This document shows, in pieces, positions 16,466 to 25,786 of a DNA stretch of 64,000 bases. The stretch comes from Nocardioides sp. YIM 152315. GTDB taxonomy: Bacteria; Actinomycetota; Actinomycetes; Propionibacteriales; Nocardioidaceae. Each line of letters begins with the position of its first letter. Position 1 is the stretch's first letter. The stretch is from the NCBI RefSeq assembly GCF_029210375.1, contig NZ_JARGER010000037.1, forward strand, positions 293,342 to 357,341. The letters are read 5' to 3'. Below the pieces are notes generated by a model, which was not told the origin of the DNA, did no database searches, and worked only from the letters and a program-made list of their open reading frames with translations. The position numbers and the translations under genes were made by a program.

Positions 16466-17248
16466 GTGCCAGAAGGAGCGGCCGGCCGCACGTACGGCGC
16501 GGGGCAGGGCCGGGGCGCCAACAGCGTCCTCGGCAAGGCCCGGCTGATCCTGGAGTGCTTCGAGATCGACGATGTCAACCTGTCGCTGGCCGAGATCTCC
16601 CGACGCACGGGGATCTCCAAGCCGTCGGTGCACCGGCTCAACCAGGAGCTGCTCGAGTGGGGGATGCTCGAGCGGTCCGGCCAGGAGTACCGCCTGGGCC
16701 TGCGCGCCTTCGAGCTCGGCAGCCGGGTCCCGCGGTTCCGGGTGCTGCGGGACGCGGTGCGGCCGTACATGGAGAGCATTAGCTTCGCCACCAAAGAGAC
16801 GGTGCACCTCGCGGTGCTCGACGGGCTCGACGTCCTCTACCTCGAGAAGATCGTCGGGACCCCGCAGGCCGCGCGGCCCTCCCGCATCGCGGGCCGGATG
16901 CCGCTGCACGCGACCGCCACCGGCAAGGTGCTGCTCGCCTTCGGCCCGTCCACAGTGCTCGAGTCGGTCCTCGCGCGCGGGCTCGACCGGGTCACTCCGG
17001 CGACCCTGGTCGTGCCCCAGCTGCTCGCCGAGCAGCTGGCCAAGGCCCGCGAGAACGGCTACGCCAGCGAGTTCGAGGAGCTGACCGTCGGCTACTGCTC
17101 GGTCGCGGTGCCCGTCTTCGGGCCGACCGGGATGCTGCTGGCGGCGCTGTCCATCACGGCACCGACCTTCCGTGCCGACGTCGCGAAGTACGCCGCGTCG
17201 CTGACCGCGGTCAGCCGGAAGGTCGCCCTCGACCGGTCCGTCAACTGA
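16466..17248 (+). CDS. IclR-family transcriptional regulator
   Basis: A 260-aa regulator with an N-terminal winged helix-turn-helix (LSLAEISRRTGISKPSVHRL, residues about 39-58) and a C-terminal IclR effector-binding domain (GRMPLHATATGKVLLAF; VGYCSVAVPVFG). It ends the plus-strand Rieske operon and is the likely local regulator, with an aromatic or CoA-linked ligand. It is strikingly similar to the regulator at 25787-26578, sharing for example HRLNQELLEWGMLERSGQ. GTG 16466 is chosen because the N-terminus matches that paralogue a few residues on. Confidence 0.92.
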   Translation: MPEGAAGRTYGAGQGRGANSVLGKARLILECFEIDDVNLSLAEISRRTGISKPSVHRLNQELLEWGMLERSGQEYRLGLRAFELGSRVPRFRVLRDAVRPYMESISFATKETVHLAVLDGLDVLYLEKIVGTPQAARPSRIAGRMPLHATATGKVLLAFGPSTVLESVLARGLDRVTPATLVVPQLLAEQLAKARENGYASEFEELTVGYCSVAVPVFGPTGMLLAALSITAPTFRADVAKYAASLTAVSRKVALDRSVN

Positions 17249-17253
17249 GCGAT

Positions 17254-17273
17254 AGCCCGGGAGGCGACGGGCT
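17254..17273. terminator. Weak bidirectional hairpin between iclR and crotonase gene
   Basis: AGCCCG pairs with CGGGCT across an 8-nt loop, exactly between two converging genes. The stem is only 6 bp and there is no T run. Confidence 0.3.
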
Positions 17274-18061
17274 CACCGGCCGGTGAACTCCGGCGCTCGC
17301 TTGTCGAGGAAGGCCTGGATGCCCTCGGCGGCATCGGCCAGGGCGATGTTCTCAAGGACGTACCTCTCCTCGACCGCCATCGCTTCGTCCAGGCCGACCT
17401 CCAGGCCCTCGGCGATCACCCTCTTGACCAGTCCCAGGGTCGCGGTCGGTCGCGCGGCAAGCCGTGCGGCCTCGGCGGCCACAACGTCCTCGAAGTCGTC
17501 GCCGGCCACCAGGTCGACGAGTCCCTCGTCCAGGGCCTGCGTGGCGGTGAGCCGGGTCGCGTCGAAGATCAGCCGCTTGGCCCGGTGCGGGCCGATCAGC
17601 CGCGGCAGGCGCTGCGAGCCGCCGGCGCCGGGGAAGATGCCCAGGCCGGACTCGGGGAAGCCGAACGTTGCGTCGGCGTGCAAGATGCGGAGGTCGCAGG
17701 CGAGGGCGAGCTCGGCGCCACCCCCGAGCGCATGGCCGTTGAGGGCCGCGACCACCGGCTTCGGCGCGAGCTCGAGCATTCGCTGGACGACGACCCAGCG
17801 GCGCATCGCCCGGTAGGTGTCCGGGTCCAACCTGCGCATCACCCGCAGGTCCGCGCCACCGACGAAGATCCGGTCCTTGCCGCGCAGCACGACGCACCGC
17901 ACCTCCGGGTCGTCCAGGACGTCCGGGAGACCGGCGATTAGCGACTCGATGAGCTCGGGGTCGACGATGTTGACCCGACCGTGGTCGAGGGTGACGACCG
18001 CGACCGAGCCCTCGCGGCGGGTGCGGAAGCCGAGGTACTCGGTGGTGGTCTCGCGGGTCAC
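17273..18061 (-). CDS. Enoyl-CoA hydratase/isomerase (crotonase family)
   Basis: A 262-aa crotonase that should act on an acyl-CoA thioester. The oxyanion hole regions FVGGADL and GHALGGGAELALACD are present. Both catalytic glutamates of true hydratases can be placed, one in GGAELA and one in FPESGLGIFP. GTG 18061 overlaps the stop of the CoA-transferase gene (GTGA), and this is the last gene of the minus-strand operon. In context it hydrates an unsaturated acyl-CoA made by the ligase or transferase. Confidence 0.9.
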   Translation of the reverse strand: MTRETTTEYLGFRTRREGSVAVVTLDHGRVNIVDPELIESLIAGLPDVLDDPEVRCVVLRGKDRIFVGGADLRVMRRLDPDTYRAMRRWVVVQRMLELAPKPVVAALNGHALGGGAELALACDLRILHADATFGFPESGLGIFPGAGGSQRLPRLIGPHRAKRLIFDATRLTATQALDEGLVDLVAGDDFEDVVAAEAARLAARPTATLGLVKRVIAEGLEVGLDEAMAVEERYVLENIALADAAEGIQAFLDKRAPEFTGR

Positions 18062-20337
18062 GACAGGATCCCTTCCTCGTGCAGGTCGGCGAGCTCGGGC
18101 CCGGACAGGCCGAGCAGCTCGGTGAGCAGCTCGTCGGTATGCTCGCCCAGCAGCGGCGCCGGTCGCCACAGCCCGCCCGGGGTCTCGTGGAGGTGCTCGA
18201 CCACCCCCTCGTGCCGGACCGGCCCCGCGATCGGGTGCTCGATCGGGGCGTAGAAGCCGCGGGCGGTGAGCTGCGGGTCGGACTCGACGAGGTCCCGGCC
18301 GTCTCGGACCGGGTGGGCGGGGATGCCGAGCAGCTGCAGTCGGCCGGCGAGCTCGTCGGCGTCGTGGTCGGCGGCCAGTGCTCGAAGCGCCGCGGCGGTG
18401 TCCGCCGAGGAGACCGGCGCGGTCGTGCCGGCCAGCGTGCTGAGGGCGGCCCGCAGCTGCTCGGGGGGACAGTCGCCCACCGCCAGCCAGCGGTCCGCAC
18501 CGCGGGTCCGCACCACCGTCGGGACCACACCGGGCGACGCCTGAGCGCCCAGCTGCGCCTCCAGTGCCGCAGGGCCCAGGTTGGCCGCCATCGCCTCGAG
18601 CTGCGAGAGGTCGAGGTGCCCGCCCACGCCGGCGTGGAGCAGCTCGAGGGCGCCGGCCACCGCCGCGTTCGCAGCGACCATGTCGCCGAGTCCGAAGGTC
18701 AGGCCCTGGGGCGCCCGGTCCTGCCGCCCGGTCTCGGAGGTGAGTCCGGACATCGCTGAAAGGGTATCGGCGAACGTCACCGCCGAGCGCCATGGTCCGT
18801 CCTGCCCGACGCCGGCCATAGAGACCAGCACGACCCGCTGGTTGAGAGCGCGCACCTGGTCGTAGGCCAGGTCCCATCTGGCCAGCACGCCGGGGCTGAA
18901 GTTCTCGACCACGAGGTCGACGTGGGGCACCAGTGCCCGGAGCAGCTCCTGGCCTCGAGGGGTGCGGAGGTTGAGCGCCAGGCTGCGCTTGTTGCGGTTG
19001 AAGTTCAAGAAGTAGCCGCTGTCGTCGTACGACGCCCCCGGGCGCAGCCGCATGCCGGGCGCGAACCGGGTCGGGTCCTTGCGGTGGGAGGACTCCACCT
19101 TGACGATGTCGGCGCCGTGCTCGCCGAGGATCTTGGTGACGTAGGGTCCGGCCAGCACCCAGGTCAGGTCGAGGACGCGCACGCCCGCGAGCGCGCCGGG
19201 GCCCTGCTCCGGCGCGGTCGGTCGGGACGGTTCGAGGACCCGAGCGGGCGCGGCGAGCCAGGCGACCGTGGTGGCGGCGCGACGCGGCGGGCCCAGCCGC
19301 ACGGGACGCGGCAGGCCCGGGGACTCGAAAGGGAAGCCGACGTCGTGCAGTTCTCCCCGGGGCGTGTCGATCGTGACCGGGAACCGCCGATCGGCGAGCT
19401 GGGGGTTCTCCGCGAGCCTGGCGGGCGGGACGACCTCGGCCCAGGGCAGCGCCCGCGCCAGCGCCTGCTCGGCGATCTCGGCCGTCGTGCGCCGGGCCGC
19501 GAACCGGGCGACCACCTCGTCCACGTGCGGTCGCTGCTTCCAGCGGTGCTCGACGTCGTCCCAGACCGGCTGGTCGAGATCCTCGGCCTCCCCCTCCTCG
19601 ACCATCCAGGCGAGCAGGTCGTCCCACATCCGCGGGCTGCCGGAGTAGCCGCCGGCGACGTGGCCGTCGGCGGCCGCGAAGACCCGGTGGGCCACGTGCC
19701 CGTAGACACCGGAGGTGCGACCTGGGATCGACTGAGCATGGATCCAGGAGATCGCCCCGGTCTCGAGCGTCGCCGCGACCGCCTCCTGAGCCGAGATCTC
19801 GACGAGCTGCCCGCGCCCGGTACGACGCCGGGCGACAAGTGCGAGCAGCGCGCCGATGGCGGCATGGGCGCCCGCGAGCTGGCCCGCCTGGTCGCGCGGC
19901 GGCGGCTCAGGTGCCTCGCCCGGGTCGCCGCCGAGCCAGGCCATTCCGCCCGCGGCGGTGAGCACCAGGTCGCCGGCGAGCCAGTCGCGGCGGGGGCCGG
20001 TGGGTCCGAACGGGGTGACGACCACGTGGGCGACGCGCGCCCAGGCGCTTGGGTCGGCGGCGCGGAGGCAAAGGGTCCGGATCCGGCGCAGCGGCCCCGA
20101 CTCGAGCACCACGTCCGCCCCGGCCGCAAGCCGGGCGACGACCTCGTCGTACTCCTCCTCCGAGCGCACCGTGACGACCCGCTTGCCGGCGTGCCAGTGC
20201 AGGTCGCTCGCCTCGTCGACGACGGGCGCGTCCGGCCGCTCGACGCGGAGGACGTCGGCACCGGTGCCGACGAGGACCCGCGCCGCGTGGTGGGCGAGGG
20301 GGTCGGTCAGGTCGAGGACACGCAGGGCAGCGGTCAT
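18058..20337 (-). CDS. CaiB/BaiF CoA-transferase, two fused domains
   Basis: 759 aa, about twice the usual family length, made of two type III CoA-transferase units joined near residue 385. Each half has the start motif of the family (LRVLDLTD; VRVLDLTWVLAGPYVTKILG). The catalytic aspartate is present in the second half (GGHLDLS), but in the first half the matching position is Glu180 (GRGQLVEIS). In the family this Asp carries the acyl/CoA intermediate, so the halves may have different roles. ATG 20337 overlaps the ligase stop (ATGA). Confidence 0.88.
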   Translation of the reverse strand: MTAALRVLDLTDPLAHHAARVLVGTGADVLRVERPDAPVVDEASDLHWHAGKRVVTVRSEEEYDEVVARLAAGADVVLESGPLRRIRTLCLRAADPSAWARVAHVVVTPFGPTGPRRDWLAGDLVLTAAGGMAWLGGDPGEAPEPPPRDQAGQLAGAHAAIGALLALVARRRTGRGQLVEISAQEAVAATLETGAISWIHAQSIPGRTSGVYGHVAHRVFAAADGHVAGGYSGSPRMWDDLLAWMVEEGEAEDLDQPVWDDVEHRWKQRPHVDEVVARFAARRTTAEIAEQALARALPWAEVVPPARLAENPQLADRRFPVTIDTPRGELHDVGFPFESPGLPRPVRLGPPRRAATTVAWLAAPARVLEPSRPTAPEQGPGALAGVRVLDLTWVLAGPYVTKILGEHGADIVKVESSHRKDPTRFAPGMRLRPGASYDDSGYFLNFNRNKRSLALNLRTPRGQELLRALVPHVDLVVENFSPGVLARWDLAYDQVRALNQRVVLVSMAGVGQDGPWRSAVTFADTLSAMSGLTSETGRQDRAPQGLTFGLGDMVAANAAVAGALELLHAGVGGHLDLSQLEAMAANLGPAALEAQLGAQASPGVVPTVVRTRGADRWLAVGDCPPEQLRAALSTLAGTTAPVSSADTAAALRALAADHDADELAGRLQLLGIPAHPVRDGRDLVESDPQLTARGFYAPIEHPIAGPVRHEGVVEHLHETPGGLWRPAPLLGEHTDELLTELLGLSGPELADLHEEGILS

Positions 20338-21920
20338 CCGAGCTCCTGTGCTGAGGTGGTCAGGCGGGTCTCGGCGTCCCAGGAGGACGCGGGCAGGCCG
20401 CGATCGCGCAGGTCGCGGCGTAGCACCTTCAGGTTGGCGCTGCGAGGAAGGGCGGGCTCGACGCTCACGTAGCGGGGTACGGCGTGCCGGGGCAGCACCG
20501 ACCGGCAGTGGCGGTGCAGCGCCTCCGGGTCGAGCGAGTCGCCGCAGGGCACCACCACGACCAGGACCTCGTCCTCGGTGAGCTCGGAAGGGACCGCCAC
20601 CGCGGCCACCTCGGCGACCCCGTCGAAGGTCGCCACCGCGTCCTCGACGGCAACCGCGCTGATGTTGTGGCCCCGGCGCCGGATCACGTCGGCGCTGCGG
20701 CCCTCGAAGAACAGCCAGCCGTGGTCGAGGCGGACCTGGTCGCCGGTGCGGAACCAGCCGTCCTGCCAGGCGCGTCGCGTCGCCTCGGGGTTGCCGACGT
20801 ACCCGGTGAACGTGAGGTGCGGGGCTCGCGGGCGGACCACGAGCTCGCCGGTGTCACCGTCGGGGACCGGCGTGCCGGCGTCGTCGCGGACCTGCAGCTC
20901 GTACTCCGGGACCGGGACCCCCGCGGCGCCGGGACGGACCCGCACGCCCGTGGTGGCCACGTCCCCGAGCTCGGTGCAGGCGTAGGCCTGGCGCAGCTGC
21001 ACGTCGAACCGCGCGGCCATCTCCCGCACCAGCCAGGCCGGCGCCGGGCCGCCGTACGCGCGGGTCACTGCGTGGGCGCGGTCGAGCTCGCCGGCCGGCC
21101 GGCGCAGGAGCATCGCGCAGACCGCGCCCATGAAGTTGAAGGCGGTCACGCCCTCGACCGCCGCGATCTCCCAGAAGCGGGACGCGGAGAACCGCCGGCC
21201 GATCACCACGCGCGCCCCGGCGAGGGCGGCGGGCAGGAACGCGGCGTGCCGGGCGTTGATGTGCTGCCAGGGGAAGAAGCTGAACACGACGTCGTCGACG
21301 CCGTAGGCCATCGCGCGCTGGACCCGCCGGGCCTGGCCGATGGCGGCGCCGTTCGGGAGCAGGGCGCCCTTCACCCGGCCGGTGGTGCCGGACGTCGGCA
21401 CCACCAGAGCCGGCGTGGCCAGGATCGGCTCGTGGCGCGGGAGGGGCCGCGGCTCGGCGGCGAGGTCGTCCAGCGTCACCTCCGACCAGGTCGAGCCGGT
21501 CGGCCGGGTGCGGACGACTCCCAGTGGCGAGAGCCGCTCCAGGGGATCGAGCGCGTGTTCGGTGGCGAGCCGGGACGGGTCGGCGACCGCGAGCACGCTG
21601 CCGCTGTCGCGGGAAAGCCGCTCTGCCCACCCGGGATCGGTCCCGTCGGGCAGCGCCACCTCCACCGCGCCGATCAGGGACAGCGCCGTGGTCAGCGCGA
21701 TCGTCTCCGGCCCCGGGTCGACCGAGGTCACCACCGCATCACCCGGGCGTACGACACGGGCCAGGCCGCGGGCCAGGGTTGTGGCGCGGTCGTGGAGCGC
21801 CGCTGCCGTCCAGGCCGGTCCGCCGACCAGCCGGACCAGCTCCCCATCGGGATCCCGCTCGGCCCGCTCGCGGACCGCCTCGGCCAGGGACCGGGGCGGC
21901 CCGGACCGGGCAGGGGTCAC
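20334..21920 (-). CDS. Acyl-CoA synthetase (AMP-dependent ligase)
   Basis: A 528-aa ANL-superfamily ligase that activates a carboxylic acid with ATP and CoA. It contains the phosphate loop [12 protein letters not shown], an [10 protein letters not shown]5-type motif, the [12 protein letters not shown] hinge region, and a C-terminal lysine in [13 protein letters not shown] 21920 overlaps the aldolase stop (GTGA). Sitting with an aldolase, a CoA-transferase and a crotonase, it probably activates the acid released by the ring-cleavage-product hydrolases. The acid cannot be named. Confidence 0.9.
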   Translation of the reverse strand: MTPARSGPPRSLAEAVRERAERDPDGELVRLVGGPAWTAAALHDRATTLARGLARVVRPGDAVVTSVDPGPETIALTTALSLIGAVEVALPDGTDPGWAERLSRDSGSVLAVADPSRLATEHALDPLERLSPLGVVRTRPTGSTWSEVTLDDLAAEPRPLPRHEPILATPALVVPTSGTTGRVKGALLPNGAAIGQARRVQRAMAYGVDDVVFSFFPWQHINARHAAFLPAALAGARVVIGRRFSASRFWEIAAVEGVTAFNFMGAVCAMLLRRPAGELDRAHAVTRAYGGPAPAWLVREMAARFDVQLRQAYACTELGDVATTGVRVRPGAAGVPVPEYELQVRDDAGTPVPDGDTGELVVRPRAPHLTFTGYVGNPEATRRAWQDGWFRTGDQVRLDHGWLFFEGRSADVIRRRGHNISAVAVEDAVATFDGVAEVAAVAVPSELTEDEVLVVVVPCGDSLDPEALHRHCRSVLPRHAVPRYVSVEPALPRSANLKVLRRDLRDRGLPASSWDAETRLTTSAQELG

Positions 21921-22942
21921 GCGGACGCGTCGCTGCGCTGCGCGACGAGGTCGAGGGTGATGTCGACGATCATGTCCTCCTGGCCACCCACGAGCCGGCG
22001 CCGGCCGCACTCCATCAGGATGTCGCGCACGTCCACCCCGTACCTCTCGGCGGCCACCTCGGCGTGCCGGAGGAAGGAGCTGTAGACGCCCGCGTAGCCC
22101 AGCGTCAGGGTCTCCCGGTCGACGCGGACCGGCCGGTCCTGGAGCGGCCGGACCAGGTCGTCGGCCGCGTCCTGGAGGGCGAACAGGTCGCACCCGTGCT
22201 TGAAGTCGACGAGATCCGCGACCGCCACGAAGGCCTCGATCGGGCAGTTGCCCGCACCGGCGCCGTGGCCGGCCAGCGACGCGTCGACACGGTAGACGCC
22301 GTGCTCCACCGCCACCACGGAGTTGGCCACCGACAGCGAGAGGTTCTCGTGTGCGTGGATGCCGACCTCGGTCCCCGGGTCGAGCACGTCCCGGTAGGCG
22401 CGGATGCGGGCGGCGACGTCGTTCATGGTCAGCCGTCCGCCGGAGTCGGTGACGTAGACGCAGTGGGCGCCGTAGGACTCCATCAGCCGCGCCTGCGCCG
22501 CGAGCTCGGCGGGCGGCGCCATGTGCGAGAGCATCAGGAATCCGGAGACGTCCATGCCGAGCTCGCGCGCGGCCGCGATGTGCTGCGCGGAGATGTCGGC
22601 CTCGGTGCAGTGGGTGGCGATCCGGACCGAGCGGACGCCGAGCTCGTAGGCGGTCTTGAGCTCGTGGATGGTCGCGACCCCGGGAAGCAGCAGCGTGGTG
22701 AGCCGGGCGTCCTGCAGGACCGAGGCCGCCGCCTCGATCCACTCCCAGTCGCGGTGCGAGCCGGGCCCGTAGCTGAGCGAGCTCCCCGCGAGACCGTCGC
22801 CGTGCGCGACCTCGATCGCGTCGACGCCGGCCGCGTCGAGGGCGGCGACGATGGCGGTGACGTCGTCGAGCGAGATGCGGTGGCGTACGGCGTGCATGCC
22901 GTCGCGCAGCGTGACGTCCTGGACGAAGATCGGGGTGCTCAT
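21917..22942 (-). CDS. 4-hydroxy-2-oxovalerate aldolase
   Basis: A 341-aa DmpG/BphI/HsaF-type class II aldolase that splits 4-hydroxy-2-oxovalerate into pyruvate and acetaldehyde. The N-terminal [12 protein letters not shown] holds the conserved Arg, metal Asp and His; [15 protein letters not shown] supplies the metal histidines, and CPIEAFVAV and the C-terminal communication domain are present. It overlaps the acetaldehyde dehydrogenase gene by 4 bp, as expected for partners that form a channelling complex. It completes the route begun by the hydratase at 6591. Confidence 0.95.
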   Translation of the reverse strand: MSTPIFVQDVTLRDGMHAVRHRISLDDVTAIVAALDAAGVDAIEVAHGDGLAGSSLSYGPGSHRDWEWIEAAASVLQDARLTTLLLPGVATIHELKTAYELGVRSVRIATHCTEADISAQHIAAARELGMDVSGFLMLSHMAPPAELAAQARLMESYGAHCVYVTDSGGRLTMNDVAARIRAYRDVLDPGTEVGIHAHENLSLSVANSVVAVEHGVYRVDASLAGHGAGAGNCPIEAFVAVADLVDFKHGCDLFALQDAADDLVRPLQDRPVRVDRETLTLGYAGVYSSFLRHAEVAAERYGVDVRDILMECGRRRLVGGQEDMIVDITLDLVAQRSDASA

Positions 22943-23886
22943 TCTGATGCGCTCAGCTTCCAGGCGGCGATCCGCTCGGCCACCTGCAGTGCGGCGGAGG
23001 TCATGATGTCGAGATTGCCGGCGTAGGCCGGGAGGTAGTGCGCGGCACCCTCGACCTCAAGGAACACCGTCACCTGGTGGGTGGGCCGCGCTCCCACGTC
23101 GACCAGCGTCCGGAGGGGCTGGTCCTCGGGGATCTCGACGACCTGGACCTGCTGCTTGAGCCGGTAGCCCGGGACGTACGCCGCCACGTCGGCCACCATC
23201 TTCTCCACCGACGCCACGACCTGATCGCGCAGGTCGGCGTCCGGGGTGTGCACGAGCGCCAGGACGGTGTCGCGCATGATCAGTGGCGGCTCGGCCGGGT
23301 TGAGGATGATGATCGCCTTGCCGCGCGCGGCACCGCCGACGCCGGCGATCGCGGCCGACGTCGTCTCGGTGAACTCGTCGATATTGGCGCGGGTGCCCGG
23401 ACCGGCGCTCCTGGAGGCGATGGAGGCGACGATCTCGGCGTACGCCACCGGCGCTACCCGGGCGATCGCGGCCACGATCGGGATGGTGGCCTGACCGCCG
23501 CAGGTGACCATGTTGACGTTCGGCGCGTCGAGGTGCTCGTCGAGGTTGACCGCCGGGATCACGTAGGGGCCGATCGCGGCCGGGGTGAGGTCGATCAGTC
23601 GCTTTCCCAGCGGGGCCAGGGCGGCGGCGTTGGCCTCGTGGGCCTTGGCCGACGTCGCGTCGAAGACGATCTCGATATCGGCGAGCTCCGGCATCGCGAG
23701 CAGGCCCGCGACGCCGTCGGCGGTGGTCGCCACACCCATCCGGCTGGCCCGGGCGAGCCCGTCCGAGTCCGGGTCAATGCCCACCATCGCCCCCATCTCG
23801 AGGTGCTCGGAGGTGCGTATCACCTTGATCATCAGGTCGGTGCCGATGTTGCCGGACCCGATGATCGCGACCTTCGTGCGCGGCAT
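22939..23886 (-). CDS. Acetaldehyde dehydrogenase (acylating)
   Basis: A 315-aa DmpF/BphJ/HsaG-type enzyme that converts acetaldehyde (or propanal), NAD+ and CoA to acyl-CoA. The Rossmann motif is [12 protein letters not shown] near the N-terminus, the catalytic cysteine is Cys129 in MVTCGGQAT, and the substrate/interface region is [14 protein letters not shown] 23886 with AAGGGAG before it is preferred over the GTG two codons upstream. It is the first metabolic gene of the minus-strand operon, 111 bp after the iclR gene. Confidence 0.95.
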   Translation of the reverse strand: MPRTKVAIIGSGNIGTDLMIKVIRTSEHLEMGAMVGIDPDSDGLARASRMGVATTADGVAGLLAMPELADIEIVFDATSAKAHEANAAALAPLGKRLIDLTPAAIGPYVIPAVNLDEHLDAPNVNMVTCGGQATIPIVAAIARVAPVAYAEIVASIASRSAGPGTRANIDEFTETTSAAIAGVGGAARGKAIIILNPAEPPLIMRDTVLALVHTPDADLRDQVVASVEKMVADVAAYVPGYRLKQQVQVVEIPEDQPLRTLVDVGARPTHQVTVFLEVEGAAHYLPAYAGNLDIMTSAALQVAERIAAWKLSASE

Positions 23887-23997
23887 CCTCACTCCCTTTC
23901 AGCGCCACCCGGGTCGAACTCGCGGGGTGGAGACCAGCAGCATGGCCCGCCGGACGGCCCCCGTGACCCCCGGGTCCCGTGGGGCGGGACGGCCCGG

Positions 23998-24777
23998 TCA
24001 GACCGCCCGACCGAGCGCCGGCGCCTGGGCGAGCTTGCCGGCCAGGTTGGTCGCGGCCTTCTTCACTGATCCGGCCAGCGCGGGGAGGTTGTAGTGGTGG
24101 ATCGGCACCGAGAGCGAGATCGCCGCCACCGGCGCCCTGTCGACGATCACGGGACTGGCGATGCAGCCCTGGCCGGTCGCGATCTCGCCGCGCTCGTAGG
24201 ACAGCCCGGTGCACCGTACCTCGGCCAGGTCGAGCGCCAGGCGTCCCGCGTCCAGGACCGTGCCGTCGATGATCCGCCGCGTGGGCCGCGCGAGGGCCCG
24301 CCGCTGGACCTCCGGCTCGCTGAACGCCAGGAGCGCCCGGCCCACGCCCGTGCACACGAGCGGGAGCCGGCCGCCCACCCGTGAGGGCAGGCCGAGGTCG
24401 GAGTGGCCGTGGATCTTCTCGACGTACACGCTGTCGTTGCCCTCGCGCACCGCGAGGTGGACCGTCTGATGGGTGGCCACGAAGAGGTCCTGCAGGAACG
24501 GCAGTGCCTCCTCGCGCAGGTGCCGGCTCAGGGGCACCAGGCTGCTCAGCTCGAAGAGCACGATCCCCGGGCGGTAGCCGCGCCGGTCGTCGTGCTCGAG
24601 CAGCCCGTGGTCGAGGAGTTCGGTGACCAGGCGGTGCACCGTCGACTTCGCCATGCCGGTCCGCTCGACGAGCGAGACCAGGCGGAGGTGGTCGTCCTCG
24701 GGGCGGAACGCCTGGAGGATCCGCAGGGCCTTCTCGAGCATGTTCGAGGCGTCGCGGTCGAGCTGGTTCCGTGTCAC
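23998..24777 (-). CDS. IclR-family transcriptional regulator
   Basis: A 259-aa regulator with an N-terminal winged helix (LVSLVERTGMAKSTVHRL, about 33-50) and an IclR ligand domain (GGRLPLVCTGVGRALLAF). It is more distant from the other two IclR proteins in the window than they are from each other. It lies upstream of the acetaldehyde dehydrogenase operon and divergent from the hydrolase at 24948, so it probably controls one or both. The start is GTG 24777; a later ATG at codon 13 is possible. The 170-bp divergent region holds a GTTC-N11-GAAC symmetry at 24799-24817. Confidence 0.9.
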   Translation of the reverse strand: MTRNQLDRDASNMLEKALRILQAFRPEDDHLRLVSLVERTGMAKSTVHRLVTELLDHGLLEHDDRRGYRPGIVLFELSSLVPLSRHLREEALPFLQDLFVATHQTVHLAVREGNDSVYVEKIHGHSDLGLPSRVGGRLPLVCTGVGRALLAFSEPEVQRRALARPTRRIIDGTVLDAGRLALDLAEVRCTGLSYERGEIATGQGCIASPVIVDRAPVAAISLSVPIHHYNLPALAGSVKKAATNLAGKLAQAPALGRAV

Positions 24778-24947
24778 GGGACCGTCCTTCCAGCAGGTGT
24801 TCCCATCGGGCTAGAACGATGTGCCGCGGACACGGACCGCGCCACCTTCCTGGTCCGCCCAGCAGACCAGCGGCCCGCGGCCGCCCGGTCGGGGGCTCCC
24901 GCTGGAGACCGGCCGGTGGAGATCGGCCCTTGGCAGATGGAGAGCAC

Positions 24948-25775
24948 ATGACGTCCTCGACCACGTCCCCCGGGCCCATCCGGATGGGGTACGCCGACAC
25001 GTCTCTCGGCCAGTTGCACTACGCCGAGTGCGGGTCGGGGTCGCCCGCGCTGCTGCTGCTGCACCAGGCCCCTCGGTCGTGGGACGAGTTCCGCGAGGTG
25101 CTCCCGCTGTTCGGTGCCGCGCGCCGGACCGTCGCGATGGACATGCGCGGCTTCGCCGGGAGTCCGGGCCTGCCCGCGCCCCAGAGCATCGAGCAGTACG
25201 CCGAGGGCGCGCTCGCCCTCCTCGACGCGCTGGGCATCGACGAGGTGACGGTGCTCGGGCACCACACGGGTGCCCTGGTCGCGCTCGAGGTCGCCGCCGC
25301 CGTACCCAATCGGGTCAGCACGCTGGTGCTGTCCTCCTCGCCCTACAACGACGCGGCGTGGCGCTCCGAGCGGGACAGCTCCGACCTGGGTGTCGACGAC
25401 GCCGAGATCCAGGAGGACGGCTCGCACCTGACCACCCTGTGGGCCCAGCGGCTGCCCTACTACCCGGCCGGGCGGCCGGATCTGCTGGACCGGTTCGTCC
25501 GGGACGCCCTGGCGCCGGGGATCGATCCTGCCGAGGGCCACCGCGCCGTACACCGCTACGTGATGGAGGACCGGATCGGCCTGGTCCGCGCCCGGACCCT
25601 AGTGTTGTGCGCGGCCGGCGACCCGTTCGCGATGCCGCATGTCCCGCGCCTGGCCGGCGCCCTTACCGAGGCGGCCGAGGTGCGCAGCGAGATCGTGGCC
25701 GGCGCCCACATTCCGGTGATGGAGGAGCGTCCGGCGGAGGTGGTGGCGGCCGTGGAGCGGTTCCTGGCCGGGTAG
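24948..25775 (+). CDS. Alpha/beta-hydrolase-fold protein with His at the nucleophile position
   Basis: A 275-aa alpha/beta-fold protein. The oxyanion loop reads LLLHQAPRSWDEF and the elbow that normally reads GxSxG reads GHHTG (104-108), placing His106 where the serine should be. A catalytic Asp (AAGDPFA) and His (GAHIPVMEE) are otherwise where expected. A homologue with the same elbow is encoded at 31237-32064. It could be a cofactor-free oxygenase, lyase or other non-hydrolytic member of the fold. ATG 24948 follows ATGGAGAG. It is divergent from the IclR gene and convergent with the next. Confidence 0.82.
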   Translation: MTSSTTSPGPIRMGYADTSLGQLHYAECGSGSPALLLLHQAPRSWDEFREVLPLFGAARRTVAMDMRGFAGSPGLPAPQSIEQYAEGALALLDALGIDEVTVLGHHTGALVALEVAAAVPNRVSTLVLSSSPYNDAAWRSERDSSDLGVDDAEIQEDGSHLTTLWAQRLPYYPAGRPDLLDRFVRDALAPGIDPAEGHRAVHRYVMEDRIGLVRARTLVLCAAGDPFAMPHVPRLAGALTEAAEVRSEIVAGAHIPVMEERPAEVVAAVERFLAG

Positions 25776-25786
25776 CGGCCGGTGGC

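Noticed and set aside
17273..19627. 784-residue fusion of an upstream segment with the crotonase
   Set aside because: The upstream part is out-of-frame reading of the CoA-transferase gene; a GTG start at 18061 with GTGA overlap explains the true crotonase.
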